Source: Chryseobacterium sp. SC28
GTDB taxonomy: Bacteria > Bacteroidota > Bacteroidia > Flavobacteriales > Weeksellaceae
NCBI RefSeq assembly: GCF_003932955.1
Contig: NZ_QOVY01000002.1
Span: 124,001-188,000, forward strand
Length of the DNA: 64,000 bases
Reading direction: 5' to 3'
The notes beneath the pieces are model-generated. The model did not search any database. It was given only the letters and a program-made list of their open reading frames with translations, and was not told the DNA's origin. Below are positions 1-9,050 of this stretch, piece after piece (position 1 is the first letter of the stretch; each line of letters begins with the position of its first letter). The translations under genes and the position numbers were made by a program.

Positions 1-187
1 CAATTTTTCTTTTAATCTGAGTGAGATCCGCGTTTAGACTTTGAAGGATCTCTTTTGCAGAATTTTCAGTTTTGATGATTCCTAAAAGGAGGTGCTCTGT
101 ATTCAGAAATTCGCTTTGCAAACGTCTTGCTTCATTCTTGCTTTGCTTGAACACGCGGTTCAAACCGTCTGAAAATTTATAATCCAT
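1..187 (-). CDS. clpC: ClpC-type Clp protease ATPase, N-terminal fragment (cut by window edge)
   Basis: Only the first 62 codons lie in the window; the gene runs off the left edge. The translation starts MDYKFSDGLNRVFKQS and contains NTEHLLLGI, the hallmark of the Clp N-terminal repeat domain that recruits adaptors and substrates. ClpC is a cytoplasmic AAA+ unfoldase that feeds proteins to ClpP. The ATG is the only sensible start because the upstream sequence is AT-rich and non-coding. The AAA+ domains cannot be seen, so ClpA/ClpC subtype rests on the N-domain and on the usual gene content of Flavobacteriia. Confidence 0.85.
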   Translation of the reverse strand, partial: MDYKFSDGLNRVFKQSKNEARRLQSEFLNTEHLLLGIIKTENSAKEILQSLNADLTQIKRKI

Positions 188-304
188 AATTAAAAATTAT
201 ACACTAAGTTATGTTTTTTATGATAAATCCTACAATTATTTATTGTAAAATTCAAATATTTGTTTGCAAATAGATTGCCAGCGGAAAAAAATGGACTTTA
301 TGAC

Positions 305-333
305 TTGATTTTTTTAAAAATTGTTTAGGTTTG
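305..333 (+). promoter_or_regulatory. Bacteroidota-type promoter of the YgjV/glycosyltransferase operon
   Basis: TTG at 305-307 is followed after 18 nt by TAGGTTTG at 326-333, a full match to TAnnTTTG. Transcription should begin near 338-340, giving a leader of about 14 nt before the ATG at 353. Confidence 0.6.
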
Positions 334-352
334 TAAGCCTCAAAAATTATTA

Positions 353-568
353 ATGGAAAATTGGTCAGAGTATGTTGGTTACCTCGCTTCGGTTTTCGTA
401 GTGGTGAGTTTTTTATTAAAGGATATCACTGCACTTCGCACCGTGAATTTGCTCGGTTGCATTTGTTTCGTCATCTACGGCGTCTTTAGCGGAATGCTTT
501 GGCCCATCATTATTCCCAATGCTATCCTCTCGGTGATTCAGGTTTTTCACATTATAAAAAAGGATTGA
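353..568 (+). CDS. Small YgjV-like inner membrane protein
   Basis: A 71-residue protein made almost wholly of three hydrophobic segments (about residues 7-25, 27-46 and 48-68) with a short basic tail (HIIKKD). Size and pattern resemble the YgjV family of small membrane proteins, whose function is unknown; a half-transporter fold of SemiSWEET type is possible but not shown. The stop codon ends 2 nt before the ATG of the glycosyltransferase, so the two genes are almost certainly co-transcribed from the promoter at 305-333. Confidence 0.7.
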   Translation: MENWSEYVGYLASVFVVVSFLLKDITALRTVNLLGCICFVIYGVFSGMLWPIIIPNAILSVIQVFHIIKKD

Positions 569-570
569 AA

Positions 571-1677
571 ATGAAAGTCGTCGTGAGTGTTTTTAATAAT
601 TTATATACCGACCAGCGCGTGGAGAAGGTCTGTAAAACACTATCAGACAACGGCTACGAACTTATGCTCATCGGCTGCAATTGGCTGGGTTCGCCCGAAA
701 TGAAACGGCCTTACCCTTTTTTCAGGATCGAATTGAAATCTAAAAAACTGCGTTTTGCGTACATAGAATTCCAAAGAAAACTTTACAAAGAACTGCTCAA
801 AACGGCTGACAATAAGACCATTTTGCTGGCCAACGATTTGGAAACCTTAATGCCAAATTATCTAATTTCCAGAAAACTCAATATTCCCCTTATCTTCGAC
901 AGTCACGAGATTTTTACGGAGATGCCCACCGTGCAAGGACGCTGGGTAAAGCACGTCTGGAAAAGAATAGAAAAGACTTTCGTTCCGAAAATTAAAAGAA
1001 TGATGACGGCCAGTAATTCCTATGCCAACTGGTTTGTAAAGGAGTATGACATAGATAAACCCTTGGTAATAAACAATTTACCGAGGCGGATGGAATTTAC
1101 GGGAATCAGGGAAAACTCTCAAAAAATAATACTTTATCAAGGCTGGCTCAATTATTCCCGCGGAATAGACAAAGCAATCTTGGCTATGAAATTCATCGAA
1201 AATGCAGAGTTGTGGATTGCAGGAACAGGTCCTATGGAAGATGAATTTCGGAAATTGGCCAAAAGAACCGGACTCGGAGATCGAATAAAATTTCTTGGAA
1301 AACTCGCTCCCGAGGATTTGCGAAAAATCACGCCCAAAGCAGATGTAGGACTGAGCATCGAGGAAAACAACGGCCTGAGCTATTATTATTCTTTGCCCAA
1401 CAAAGTTTCAGATTACATCCAGTCGCGCGTCCCCGTGGTAGTCTCCAACTTTCCCGAAATGGCAAATATTGTGCAGACTTTTGGAGTTGGAGAAATCATA
1501 GACAACCACTCGCCCGAGCATCTTGCCGAAAAAATAAATCTCGTTTTGCAAAATGGTAAAGCCTTTTATCTTCATAACCTGAATGTGGCTTCGGAAGAAC
1601 TGTGCTGGGAAAATGAAGAAGACAAACTGCTGAAAATTTTCAGCGAAGCCAGAAAGGAATTGGAACACCGGCATTAA
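571..1677 (+). CDS. GT-B fold glycosyltransferase (family 4-like)
   Basis: A 368-residue cytoplasmic or membrane-associated glycosyltransferase. The N-terminal half carries NDLETLMPN and IFDSHEIFTEMP (D110-S-H-E), typical of GT4-like acceptor domains. The C-terminal half has LYQGWLNYSRGID, LWIAGTGPMEDEF and a late region LPNKVSDYIQSRVPVV, where nucleotide-sugar binding is expected. The reading frame stays open upstream to 499, but that stretch overlaps the preceding gene and gives no family-like sequence; ATG at 571 matches the usual start MKVVV. It probably adds a sugar to a surface polysaccharide or glycolipid. The donor and acceptor cannot be read from sequence. Confidence 0.85.
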   Translation: MKVVVSVFNNLYTDQRVEKVCKTLSDNGYELMLIGCNWLGSPEMKRPYPFFRIELKSKKLRFAYIEFQRKLYKELLKTADNKTILLANDLETLMPNYLISRKLNIPLIFDSHEIFTEMPTVQGRWVKHVWKRIEKTFVPKIKRMMTASNSYANWFVKEYDIDKPLVINNLPRRMEFTGIRENSQKIILYQGWLNYSRGIDKAILAMKFIENAELWIAGTGPMEDEFRKLAKRTGLGDRIKFLGKLAPEDLRKITPKADVGLSIEENNGLSYYYSLPNKVSDYIQSRVPVVVSNFPEMANIVQTFGVGEIIDNHSPEHLAEKINLVLQNGKAFYLHNLNVASEELCWENEEDKLLKIFSEARKELEHRH

Positions 1678-1687
1678 CTTTATCTCT

Positions 1688-1718
1688 TTTGATGCATCTA
1701 AAAGTTGCATCATTTTTG
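1688..1718 (+). promoter_or_regulatory. Probable promoter of the DUF4251 lipoprotein
   Basis: TTTG at 1688-1691, 19 nt spacer, CATTTTTG at 1711-1718 (one mismatch to TAnnTTTG). The same mismatch form is seen before susC. Confidence 0.45.
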
Positions 1719-1748
1719 TATCAATAAAACAACGAAAAACAACGAAAA

Positions 1749-2267
1749 ATGAGACGTCTCATAGTACTCTTCACTTTTGCTCTGCTGTTGCTTAGTTGCG
1801 GAAGCCAAAATTATTTAGATTCAGCCACCTTAGCTTCCGCGATTGAAAAAAAGGAATTCGATTTCAACGCCACTAAAGCCTTCCCGATGGGCGGTGATGT
1901 GATCGGTATTCTCAATTCGATGCCCAATGCTTCTGCCGGGAGAATTTTGAATCTGGATCCAGGCTATGGTTTTAATCTTAAAAAAGATTTACTAAGCGTG
2001 TCGCTTCCCTATTTCGGTCGGGCTTACAACAGCAATCCTGCCGATGCCAGTAAGGGCGGAATCCGGTTCGAGTCGAAAGAATTCTTTATCAAGGAATCTA
2101 AAACCAAAAAAGGTAATCCGCTTTTGGTTATTACCCCAAAAGATCAGCAGACTTCCTACACACTTACTCTCGAAATTTTCAAGAATGGAAGCGCATTTTT
2201 ATCCGTGAGCTCTAATGACAGGCAACCAATCAGTTACGACGGAAATATCTCTGTTGACACACGCTAA
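1749..2267 (+). CDS. DUF4251 family lipoprotein
   Basis: A 172-residue lipoprotein: hydrophobic signal followed by the lipobox LLSC with the modified cysteine at 17. The mature part has the beta-rich pattern of DUF4251 (FPMGGDVIGILNSMPNASAGR, then GYGFNLKKDLLSVSLPYFGRAY and GGIRFESKEF), a Bacteroidota family of unknown role, probably periplasmic or on the outer membrane. It is monocistronic. Its stop overlaps the stop of meaB on the other strand by 4 nt, so the two genes converge without a terminator between them. Confidence 0.8.
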   Translation: MRRLIVLFTFALLLLSCGSQNYLDSATLASAIEKKEFDFNATKAFPMGGDVIGILNSMPNASAGRILNLDPGYGFNLKKDLLSVSLPYFGRAYNSNPADASKGGIRFESKEFFIKESKTKKGNPLLVITPKDQQTSYTLTLEIFKNGSAFLSVSSNDRQPISYDGNISVDTR

Positions 2268-3250
2268 TTTTCGAATAATTTCTTTACAAATTCTCGGGCT
2301 TCGGAACTGGCGTTCGAAACCAGTTCGGAAGCCTTTTTCTGATGTTCCAGATACGAGATTTCTAATTTGTGATCTATTTTTGCCTTTTCAAGAATATACT
2401 CCTTCACCCAAAACTCAAATCTTTTCTCAGCCTGATTTTTCCGGTTTTCGAGGAAAGTTCCGTTCTTTTTTTTGAGGGAAATGAACTCTTCCACCTTTTC
2501 AAAGACCTCCGCAAGTCCTTCGTTTTTTAGAGCCGAGCCGAGAATAATCGGGACTTTCCAGCCTTTTTCTTTCGGAGTGATGAATTGCAAAGCTCGGGAC
2601 AATTCGGTCTTTGTCAGTTTCGCTTTTGCGAGATTTTCGGCGTCCACTTTATTAATGAAAATCAGGTCTGCCATTTCCATAATGCCGCGTTTGATGCCTT
2701 GCAGTTCGTCGCCACCACCAATGATTTTAAGGTAAAGAAAGACATCTGTGATATCATTTACCAATATTTCGCTTTGCCCCACGCCGACGGTTTCTATCAA
2801 AATATAATCGTAGCCTGCCGCCTCGCAAATCAGCAGGCTTTCGTAGGTGGTATTGGCAACGCCACCGAGAAATCCGGAAGTCGGACTTGGGCGGATAAAG
2901 GCATTGGGATTCTTTGCCAATTCTTCCATCCTGGTTTTGTCGCCCAGAATGCTTCCTTTGTTGAGCGTCGAGCTGGGATCAACCGCCAAAACGGCCACTT
3001 TTTTCCCTTGTTCGATTGCGAGTTTTCCGAAGGTTTCTATGAAAGTAGATTTTCCCGCGCCCGGAACGCCCGTAATTCCTATTCTGACTGAGTTTCCTGT
3101 CATCGGCAAGATGGCCTTCAAAAGTTTGTCGGCAAGATCTCGGTGTTCGGGTTTTTTGCTTTCGATGAGGGTAATGGCTTTCCCAAGAATGCGCTTGTCA
3201 CCCGCTTTGATCCCTTTTACATAATCTTCGATACCGAATTGCTTTGCCAT
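2264..3250 (-). CDS. meaB: Methylmalonyl-CoA mutase-associated GTPase MeaB (ArgK family)
   Basis: A 328-residue G3E P-loop GTPase. Walker A is GVPGAGKST (61-69); AVDPSS, ETVGVGQSE (switch/Walker B) and FINKVD (base recognition) follow in order. MeaB protects methylmalonyl-CoA mutase from inactivation and gates adenosylcobalamin loading. Its client, the mutase large subunit, lies 1.4 kb away on the same strand, separated by a cytochrome gene on the other strand and an SDR. Length is normal for the family. The C-terminal tail after 270 is helical and probably mediates dimerisation. Confidence 0.93.
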   Translation of the reverse strand: MAKQFGIEDYVKGIKAGDKRILGKAITLIESKKPEHRDLADKLLKAILPMTGNSVRIGITGVPGAGKSTFIETFGKLAIEQGKKVAVLAVDPSSTLNKGSILGDKTRMEELAKNPNAFIRPSPTSGFLGGVANTTYESLLICEAAGYDYILIETVGVGQSEILVNDITDVFLYLKIIGGGDELQGIKRGIMEMADLIFINKVDAENLAKAKLTKTELSRALQFITPKEKGWKVPIILGSALKNEGLAEVFEKVEEFISLKKKNGTFLENRKNQAEKRFEFWVKEYILEKAKIDHKLEISYLEHQKKASELVSNASSEAREFVKKLFEN

Positions 3251-3333
3251 ATTTGGAACAGTTACAAATTAGAACTTTCAGCCAGAATTGCTTACGAAAT
3301 TATTATTTTTGATGAAATTCAAACTCAAAAATA

Positions 3334-3636
3334 ATGAAAAAATATATATACAGTTGGTGTCTTTTAGGAGCGATTGTTTATTCTTGCAAAACTCAGCAAT
3401 CTACGTCGGCATCAGCCTCTGCTTCAAGCACAGATCTTACTAAATCTGAAATGCTGAAAAAAGGAGAGGACCTGTTTAATCTGCGATGCGGAAGATGTCA
3501 CGATCTGCCCGCGCCATCACAATTTACCGCCGCAGATTGGGAACCTATCATGGCAAGAATGGCACCCAAAGCAAAATTGTCGGCAGATGAAACCAATTGG
3601 GTTTCGGCTTATGTGAATGCGAATGCTAAGAAATAA
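3334..3636 (+). CDS. Mono-haem c-type cytochrome lipoprotein
   Basis: A 100-residue protein with a lipobox cysteine at 18 (IVYSC), a Ser/Ala-rich linker (about 22-35) and a small cytochrome c domain. The haem-binding CGRCH is at 52-56; Met73 or Met76 is the likely distal ligand. It would be tethered in the periplasm and carry electrons to or from a membrane complex, but no partner is encoded next to it. A TATTTTTG box lies at 3304-3311, 23 nt before the ATG, although no clear -33 element accompanies it. Confidence 0.85.
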   Translation: MKKYIYSWCLLGAIVYSCKTQQSTSASASASSTDLTKSEMLKKGEDLFNLRCGRCHDLPAPSQFTAADWEPIMARMAPKAKLSADETNWVSAYVNANAKK

Positions 3637-3637
3637 A

Positions 3638-3664
3638 AATAGAGAACCTCAAAGTTTCTCTATT
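3638..3664. terminator. Weak hairpin between convergent genes
   Basis: AATAGAGAA pairs with TTCTCTATT across an 8-9 nt loop between the cytochrome gene and the SDR gene. There is no long T-run, so termination strength is doubtful. Confidence 0.35.
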
Positions 3665-3700
3665 AATCATTAATTCTGTACTTTTTACATTTTACAAAAA

Positions 3701-4486
3701 TTACCAAGGACTGATTCCTATCTCATCGTCGATATCATTACTATAAAATTGGCCAGTGGGAGCGTCATCATCTGTCACGGTATGTTTAATTATGAAGCTG
3801 GCAGCACTTTCCACAGATCCGGGTCCGCGATGTCCATTGAAGTCTGTCGCCGTATAACCAGGATCTATCACGTTCACTTTAAAATTTGAATCTTTCAATT
3901 CATAAGCCAAAACGATGGTGTAAGCATTCAAAGCCGATTTTGATGGGCCGTAAGCAGCATGTTTTACCTGATAATATTTCCATGTTGGGTCGCTGTGAAG
4001 CGTCAATGAACCGAGTCCCGAAGTAATATTGCTTATTCTCGGTCTGTCGGATTTTTTGAGCAATTCTAAAAACGCCTGCGTTACATTGATCACACCGAAG
4101 AAATTAGTTTCGAAAACCTCTCGGATATTATCAACAGAAGTTTCTGCTGCAGTTTGAGGCAGAGTACCGGGGATTCCCGCATTGTTAATCAGAATATCAA
4201 GTTTTCCCTGTTCTTTTTCGACAATATTTTTAGCTGAAGAAATTGATTCCGGTTTGGTAACATCTATTTCTATCGCTTTGATGTTTTTTAATCCTTGTTC
4301 GCTAAGTTCTTTAACAATTGCTTCTCCTTTCGCCAAATCACGGCTTCCCAGATAAACAAAAAAACCTTTCTGTGCAAGCTGTTTTGCTGTCTCAAGACCA
4401 ATGCTTCTGTTGGCACCTGTTATTAATACTATTGTATTCCCGTTTTGTAAATTATTGTTTTCGAGTTCGTGATTCTCTGTATTCAT
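3701..4486 (-). CDS. Short-chain dehydrogenase/reductase (SDR)
   Basis: A 261-residue classical SDR with an NAD(P)-binding Rossmann fold: TGANRSIG (23-30) is the dinucleotide loop, NNAG (101-104) the core strand motif, Ser156 in NITSG and Y179xxxK183 (YGPSK) the catalytic residues. The C-terminal part (VIDPGYTATDFNGHRG) is the usual substrate/cofactor loop. Similar proteins act on small carbonyl compounds, often quinones or aldehydes; the true substrate is unknown. The frame is open to 4534, but ATG at 4486 is chosen because it starts close to the fold, and the extra 16 residues are unlike the family. Confidence 0.85.
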   Translation of the reverse strand: MNTENHELENNNLQNGNTIVLITGANRSIGLETAKQLAQKGFFVYLGSRDLAKGEAIVKELSEQGLKNIKAIEIDVTKPESISSAKNIVEKEQGKLDILINNAGIPGTLPQTAAETSVDNIREVFETNFFGVINVTQAFLELLKKSDRPRISNITSGLGSLTLHSDPTWKYYQVKHAAYGPSKSALNAYTIVLAYELKDSNFKVNVIDPGYTATDFNGHRGPGSVESAASFIIKHTVTDDDAPTGQFYSNDIDDEIGISPW

Positions 4487-4609
4487 TTTTTTGTTTTTAA
4501 ATTGATGAAGTGTAAAATTACGCCAATTATACACAAAAGCAATTGTAAAATGACAAAAGAAATTTTAATTAAGTATTCTTTATTTTCTGATTTGTCATTT
4601 GGTAAAAAA

Positions 4610-6733
4610 TCATTCTAAAAGCTTTTCCAAAATTTCAAAAGCGCTCTTCGGCAAATTCGTTCCGGGTCCGAAAATAAAGTCGGCGCCGTTGGCATATAAA
4701 AACTCGTAATCCTGCTTGGGAATCACGCCGCCAACGACGATGGTGATATCGTCGGCACCTAATTTTTTCAGTTCTTCCACAACCTGCGGAACCAGTGTTT
4801 TGTGACCGGCCGCCAAAGAAGAAATACCCAGAATGTGAATGTCATTTTCTACAGCTTGTTTCGCCACTTCTTCCGGCGTTTGAAACAGCGGCGCCACATC
4901 CACATCAAATCCCATATCTGCGAAGGCTGTTGCGACTACCTTGGCACCTCGGTCGTGGCCGTCTTGTCCCATCTTGGCCACCATAATTCTGGGGCGTCGG
5001 CCATTCTCATCTTCAAACTTTTGGCTCAAGGCAACGGCTTTGTCGAAGTATTCGTTTTTTCCTGCATTCATAGCGTAAACTCCTGAAATGGTTTTGATAT
5101 TGGCTTTGTAACGTCCGAAACTCGCTTCCATCGCATCGCTTATTTCGCCAAGCGTTGCTCTTCGGCGAGCCGCTTCGATGCATAATTCCAACAGATTTCC
5201 TTTTCCTGTTTTAGCGGTTTCTCGGATTTGACTCAGAATTTCTATTACCGATTCGGCATTTCGTTCCGATTTTATTTTGTTCAGTCTTTCGATTTGTTTT
5301 CTGCGGACTTCCGTATTATCGATGTCGAGGATTTCGATTTCGGACTGTTGCAGATGAGATTTAAAAGAATTAATACCTATGATAAATTCTTCTCCGCTGT
5401 CGATTTTCGCCTGTTTCACGGCAGATGCTTCTTCGATTCTCATTTTCGGGATTCCGGCTTCGATGGCTTTGGTCATTCCGCCTTCTTGTTCCACTTCATC
5501 GATGAATTTGGTAGCTTCCTCAATCATTTGCTGAGTCAACGATTCTATCAAATGACTTCCACCCATTGGATCGACAACGTCGCAGATGCCACTCTCTTGT
5601 TGAAGAATGATCTGCGTATTTCTGGCAATTTTCGCCGAATAATCGGTTGGCAAAGCGATAGCCTCGTCCAAAGCATTGGTGTGCAGCGACTGCGTTCCTC
5701 CCAATGCGGCCGATAAGGCCTCAATCGCAGTTCTTGTGATATTATTAAAAGGTTCCTGCTCCGTCAAGCTCCATCCCGAAGTTTGCGAATGCGTTCTGAG
5801 AGCGAGAGATTTTTGATTCTGAGGATTAAATTGTTGGAGAAGATTGGCCCAAATATATCTGGCGGCGCGCATTTTTGCAATTTCCATAAAATGATTCATT
5901 CCGATGGCCCAGAAAAAGGACAATCTTGGCGCGAAATCATCGATGTTCATTCCTGCTTTGAGCCCTGTTCGCACATATTCCAAACCGTCGGCTAAAGTGT
6001 AGGCCATTTCCAGCACCGGTGTTGCGCCGGCTTCCTGCATATGATAACCTGAGATGGAAATGGAATTGAACTTCGGAATATTTTTAGAAGTATATTCAAA
6101 AATATCGGCGATAATTTTCATCGATGGCGTCGGCGGATAGATGTAAGTATTCCGAACCATAAATTCTTTGAGAATATCATTCTGAATGGTTCCGGAGAGC
6201 TTGTCCATAGAAACGCCTTGCTCTTCTGCGGCCACGATGTAGAAGGCCAAAATCGGCAAAACCGCGCCGTTCATCGTCATCGATACGGAGATTTGATCCA
6301 AAGGAATCTCGTTAAACAAAATCTTCATATCCTCAACAGAATCGATCGCAACGCCTGCTTTTCCAACATCGCCGACGACTCTTGGGTGATCGGAATCGTA
6401 ACCGCGGTGCGTTGCGAGATCGAAAGCCACGGAAAGCCCTTTTTGACCGGCTTCCAGATTTCTACGGTAAAAGGCATTCGATTCTTCTGCGGTTGAAAAT
6501 CCTGCATATTGCCGGATGGTCCAGGGTTTTTGGACGTACATTGTGGTGTACGGACCGCGAAGAAAAGGCGGAATGCCTGCCGAGCCGGCCTGGATGTCTT
6601 TGTTTTTTACATCTTCGCTGGTGTATTTTGATTTCAGCTCCAAACCGTCTTTTTCAAAAATATAATTTTCTGAATTGGAATCGAATGTAATGTTCTTAAA
6701 ATCAGGGGTTTGATTTTGGATTTGGTGACGCAT
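4610..6733 (-). CDS. scpA: Methylmalonyl-CoA mutase, large (catalytic) subunit
   Basis: A 707-residue adenosylcobalamin-dependent mutase interconverting methylmalonyl-CoA and succinyl-CoA. The N-terminal TIM-barrel region contains the substrate-binding segments ([34 protein letters not shown]). The C-terminal B12 domain has the base-off motif DGHDRG in [12 protein letters not shown] and the later GISSLAAGH and VVGGVIP. ATG at 6733 is used: the open frame continues upstream to 7018, but that part runs through a non-coding palindromic repeat. The small subunit that usually pairs with this protein is not adjacent; MeaB is nearby. It likely serves propionate, odd-chain or branched amino acid breakdown, or supply of propionyl units. 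Confidence 0.93.
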   Translation of the reverse strand: MRHQIQNQTPDFKNITFDSNSENYIFEKDGLELKSKYTSEDVKNKDIQAGSAGIPPFLRGPYTTMYVQKPWTIRQYAGFSTAEESNAFYRRNLEAGQKGLSVAFDLATHRGYDSDHPRVVGDVGKAGVAIDSVEDMKILFNEIPLDQISVSMTMNGAVLPILAFYIVAAEEQGVSMDKLSGTIQNDILKEFMVRNTYIYPPTPSMKIIADIFEYTSKNIPKFNSISISGYHMQEAGATPVLEMAYTLADGLEYVRTGLKAGMNIDDFAPRLSFFWAIGMNHFMEIAKMRAARYIWANLLQQFNPQNQKSLALRTHSQTSGWSLTEQEPFNNITRTAIEALSAALGGTQSLHTNALDEAIALPTDYSAKIARNTQIILQQESGICDVVDPMGGSHLIESLTQQMIEEATKFIDEVEQEGGMTKAIEAGIPKMRIEEASAVKQAKIDSGEEFIIGINSFKSHLQQSEIEILDIDNTEVRRKQIERLNKIKSERNAESVIEILSQIRETAKTGKGNLLELCIEAARRRATLGEISDAMEASFGRYKANIKTISGVYAMNAGKNEYFDKAVALSQKFEDENGRRPRIMVAKMGQDGHDRGAKVVATAFADMGFDVDVAPLFQTPEEVAKQAVENDIHILGISSLAAGHKTLVPQVVEELKKLGADDITIVVGGVIPKQDYEFLYANGADFIFGPGTNLPKSAFEILEKLLE

Positions 6734-6870
6734 TTTGTTTTTCTTATCTTGAAAGTAAATGTAAGGATTTTTGCTGATGTGACTCAACAATGAATGCAAA
6801 GATAAATTTCGAAGCGACAATTTGTCATTTATGTTTGGATGGTCTTTTTTTTGTGAAATCTGGATTGGCT

Positions 6871-6990
6871 GTGGAACCCTGCGACAGGGATAGTAGTGGA
6901 AATCCTTTTGCTTGGGAAATGCGGCAATCGATGACGAGTCGTGATAAGCAAAAGATTGTAGCGGATAGCCCGGTGACAAAATAGCGGGGG
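6871..6990 (+). repeat. Imperfect palindromic repeat, copy 1 (candidate structured RNA)
   Basis: Outer helix GGG (6887-6889) with CCC (6969-6971); left internal-loop strand ATAGTAGTGGAAATC (6890-6904); inner helix CTTTTGCTT (6905-6913) with AAGCAAAAG (6946-6954); right internal-loop strand ATTGTAGCGGATAG (6955-6968). It lies in the divergent gap between scpA and htpG. Two more copies share the internal loop but not the helix sequences. Confidence 0.75.
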
Positions 6991-7106
6991 AAAGTTTTGG
7001 CTTTTGGCAGTCGCCCAAAAAGAAGTTCGAGTTTAGATGTTAGAAATTAGATTAATTCTGATGTCGGGGTTTTCGATAGTTAATAAAACAAAAAAATAAT
7101 ATAAAT

Positions 7107-8996
7107 ATGTCAACAGGAAGTATTAATGTATCGGTGGAGAACATCTTTCCATTGATTAAAAAGTTTCTTTACAGCGATCACGAGATTTTTTTGCGTGAAC
7201 TGATTTCGAACGCAACCGATGCCACCACGAAGCTGAAACATCTGATAACTATCGGAGAAGCAAAGGTGGATTACGGAAATCCGATCATCGAAGTGAAAAT
7301 TGATAAAGAGGCTAAAACGCTGACCATCAAGGATCAAGGAATAGGAATGACGGGTGAGGAAGTTGAAAAATACATCAACCAAGTAGCATTTTCGGGCGCC
7401 GAAGAATTTCTCGAAAAATATAAAGATTCTGCCAAAGATGCCGGGATTATCGGACATTTTGGTCTTGGATTTTATTCGGCGTTTATGGTGGCGGAGAAAG
7501 TGGAAATCTTAACCAAATCTTACAAAGAAGATAGTAAAGCCGTTCGTTGGGTCTGCGATGGAAGTCCGGAATATACGCTTGAAGAAACAGAAAAATCTGA
7601 CAGAGGAACGGACATCGTGCTTCATATTGCAGAAGATTCTTTGGAGTTTTTGGAAGAGCATAAGATCCGTGAACTTCTCTTAAAATATAATAAATTCAAT
7701 CAAATTCCTATCAAATTCGGAACCCGAAAAGAAACATTGCCTTTGCCGGAAGGCGCTGCGGAAGATGCAAAACCGGAAACCGTGGAGGTGGACAATATTA
7801 TCAACAATCCCAACCCGGCGTGGACGAAAGCGCCCTCTGAGCTGACCGAGGAGGATTACAACAATTTCTACAGAGAGCTGTATCCGATGCAGTTTGAGGA
7901 TCCTTTGTTTCATATCCATTTGAATGTGGATTATCCGTTTAATTTGACCGGAATTTTGTTCTTTCCAAAATTAGGAAACAATATCAATATCGAGAAAGAT
8001 AAGATCCAATTGTATCAAAATCAGGTCTTTGTGACGGATGAAGTGAAAGGCATCGTGCCGGATTTCTTGATGCTTCTGAGAGGCGTGATAGATTCTCCGG
8101 ATATTCCGCTGAACGTATCGCGATCCTATTTGCAGGCGGATGCCGCCGTGAAGAAAATCTCGTCGTACATCACCAAAAAAGTGGCCGACAAGATGGTAGC
8201 GCTCCTCAACGAAAACCGCGAAGACTACGAAAAAAAATGGAACGATATCAAAGTCGTGATAGAATATGGGATGATCTCGGAGGATAAATTCTATGAAAAA
8301 TCTGACAAATTTGCACTTTATCCCACAACCGATGGCCAGTATTATCTTTGGGACGAGTTGATGGAAAAAATCAAAACCAAGCAAACCGATAAAGACGGCA
8401 AAACAGTCATTCTATACGCATCCAACACCGATGAGCAACACAGCTACATCGAGGCGGCGAAAGAGAAAGGCTATGAAGTGCTATTGCTCGATTCTCCCAT
8501 CGTGCCGCATCTGATCCAAAAAATGGAGGCCTCGAAAGAAAAAATTGCTTTTGCAAGAGTGGATGCAGATCACATCAATAATCTCATCAAAAAAGATGAG
8601 CCAGCCATCTCCAAACTGAATGAATCGGATAAGGAAAAATTGAAAAAAGAAATCGAGGAATGTGTCAACGATCCGAAATTCACTGTTCAGTTGGAAGATC
8701 TGGATTCTGCCGATGCGCCGTTTACCTTGACTCAGCCGGAGTTTTTCCGAAGAATGAAAGATATGCAAGCTACAGGCGGCGGCGGAATGTTTGCAATGGG
8801 TGGTTTCCCCGAAATGTACAATCTCGTCGTCAATTCCAATTCCGAATTTGCGGAAGAATTGCTCAAAATAGAGGATGCCGATAAGAAAAAAGCGATGATT
8901 AATCAGGCGTTGGATTTGGCAAAATTATCTCAAAATCTACTGAAAGGAAAGGAACTGACCGACTTTATCAAGCGTAGTTTTGAGAGTTTGAAGTAA
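7107..8996 (+). CDS. htpG: Molecular chaperone HtpG (Hsp90)
   Basis: A 629-residue cytoplasmic Hsp90. The GHKL ATPase domain (about 1-215) shows the signature region FLRELISNATDATTKL and the ATP-lid glycine motif GHFGLGFYSAFMVAEKV. The middle domain (about 260-490) contains NLTGILFFPK and the catalytic-loop arginine region LNVSRSYLQ. The C-terminal dimerisation domain follows. A linker rich in acidic residues (AAEDAKPETVEVDN) separates N and middle domains. It helps late folding of client proteins under stress. No clear TAnnTTTG promoter was found; palindromic repeat copy 1 lies upstream. Confidence 0.96.
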   Translation: MSTGSINVSVENIFPLIKKFLYSDHEIFLRELISNATDATTKLKHLITIGEAKVDYGNPIIEVKIDKEAKTLTIKDQGIGMTGEEVEKYINQVAFSGAEEFLEKYKDSAKDAGIIGHFGLGFYSAFMVAEKVEILTKSYKEDSKAVRWVCDGSPEYTLEETEKSDRGTDIVLHIAEDSLEFLEEHKIRELLLKYNKFNQIPIKFGTRKETLPLPEGAAEDAKPETVEVDNIINNPNPAWTKAPSELTEEDYNNFYRELYPMQFEDPLFHIHLNVDYPFNLTGILFFPKLGNNINIEKDKIQLYQNQVFVTDEVKGIVPDFLMLLRGVIDSPDIPLNVSRSYLQADAAVKKISSYITKKVADKMVALLNENREDYEKKWNDIKVVIEYGMISEDKFYEKSDKFALYPTTDGQYYLWDELMEKIKTKQTDKDGKTVILYASNTDEQHSYIEAAKEKGYEVLLLDSPIVPHLIQKMEASKEKIAFARVDADHINNLIKKDEPAISKLNESDKEKLKKEIEECVNDPKFTVQLEDLDSADAPFTLTQPEFFRRMKDMQATGGGGMFAMGGFPEMYNLVVNSNSEFAEELLKIEDADKKKAMINQALDLAKLSQNLLKGKELTDFIKRSFESLK

Positions 8997-9015
8997 TCAT
9001 TTTCAATCAATAAAG

Positions 9016-9050
9016 AATAGCGACCGAAATTTTGGGTCGCTATTTTTTTA
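9016..9050. terminator. Bidirectional intrinsic terminator
   Basis: AATAGCGACC (9016-9025) pairs with GGTCGCTATT (9035-9044), followed by a T-run and preceded by A residues, so it can serve both htpG and the convergent DUF445 gene. Confidence 0.85.

Noticed and set aside
6734-7018. N-terminal extension of the mutase gene to 7018
   Set aside because: The extension is read through palindromic repeat copy 1 and is unlike other mutases; ATG 6733 fits the family.
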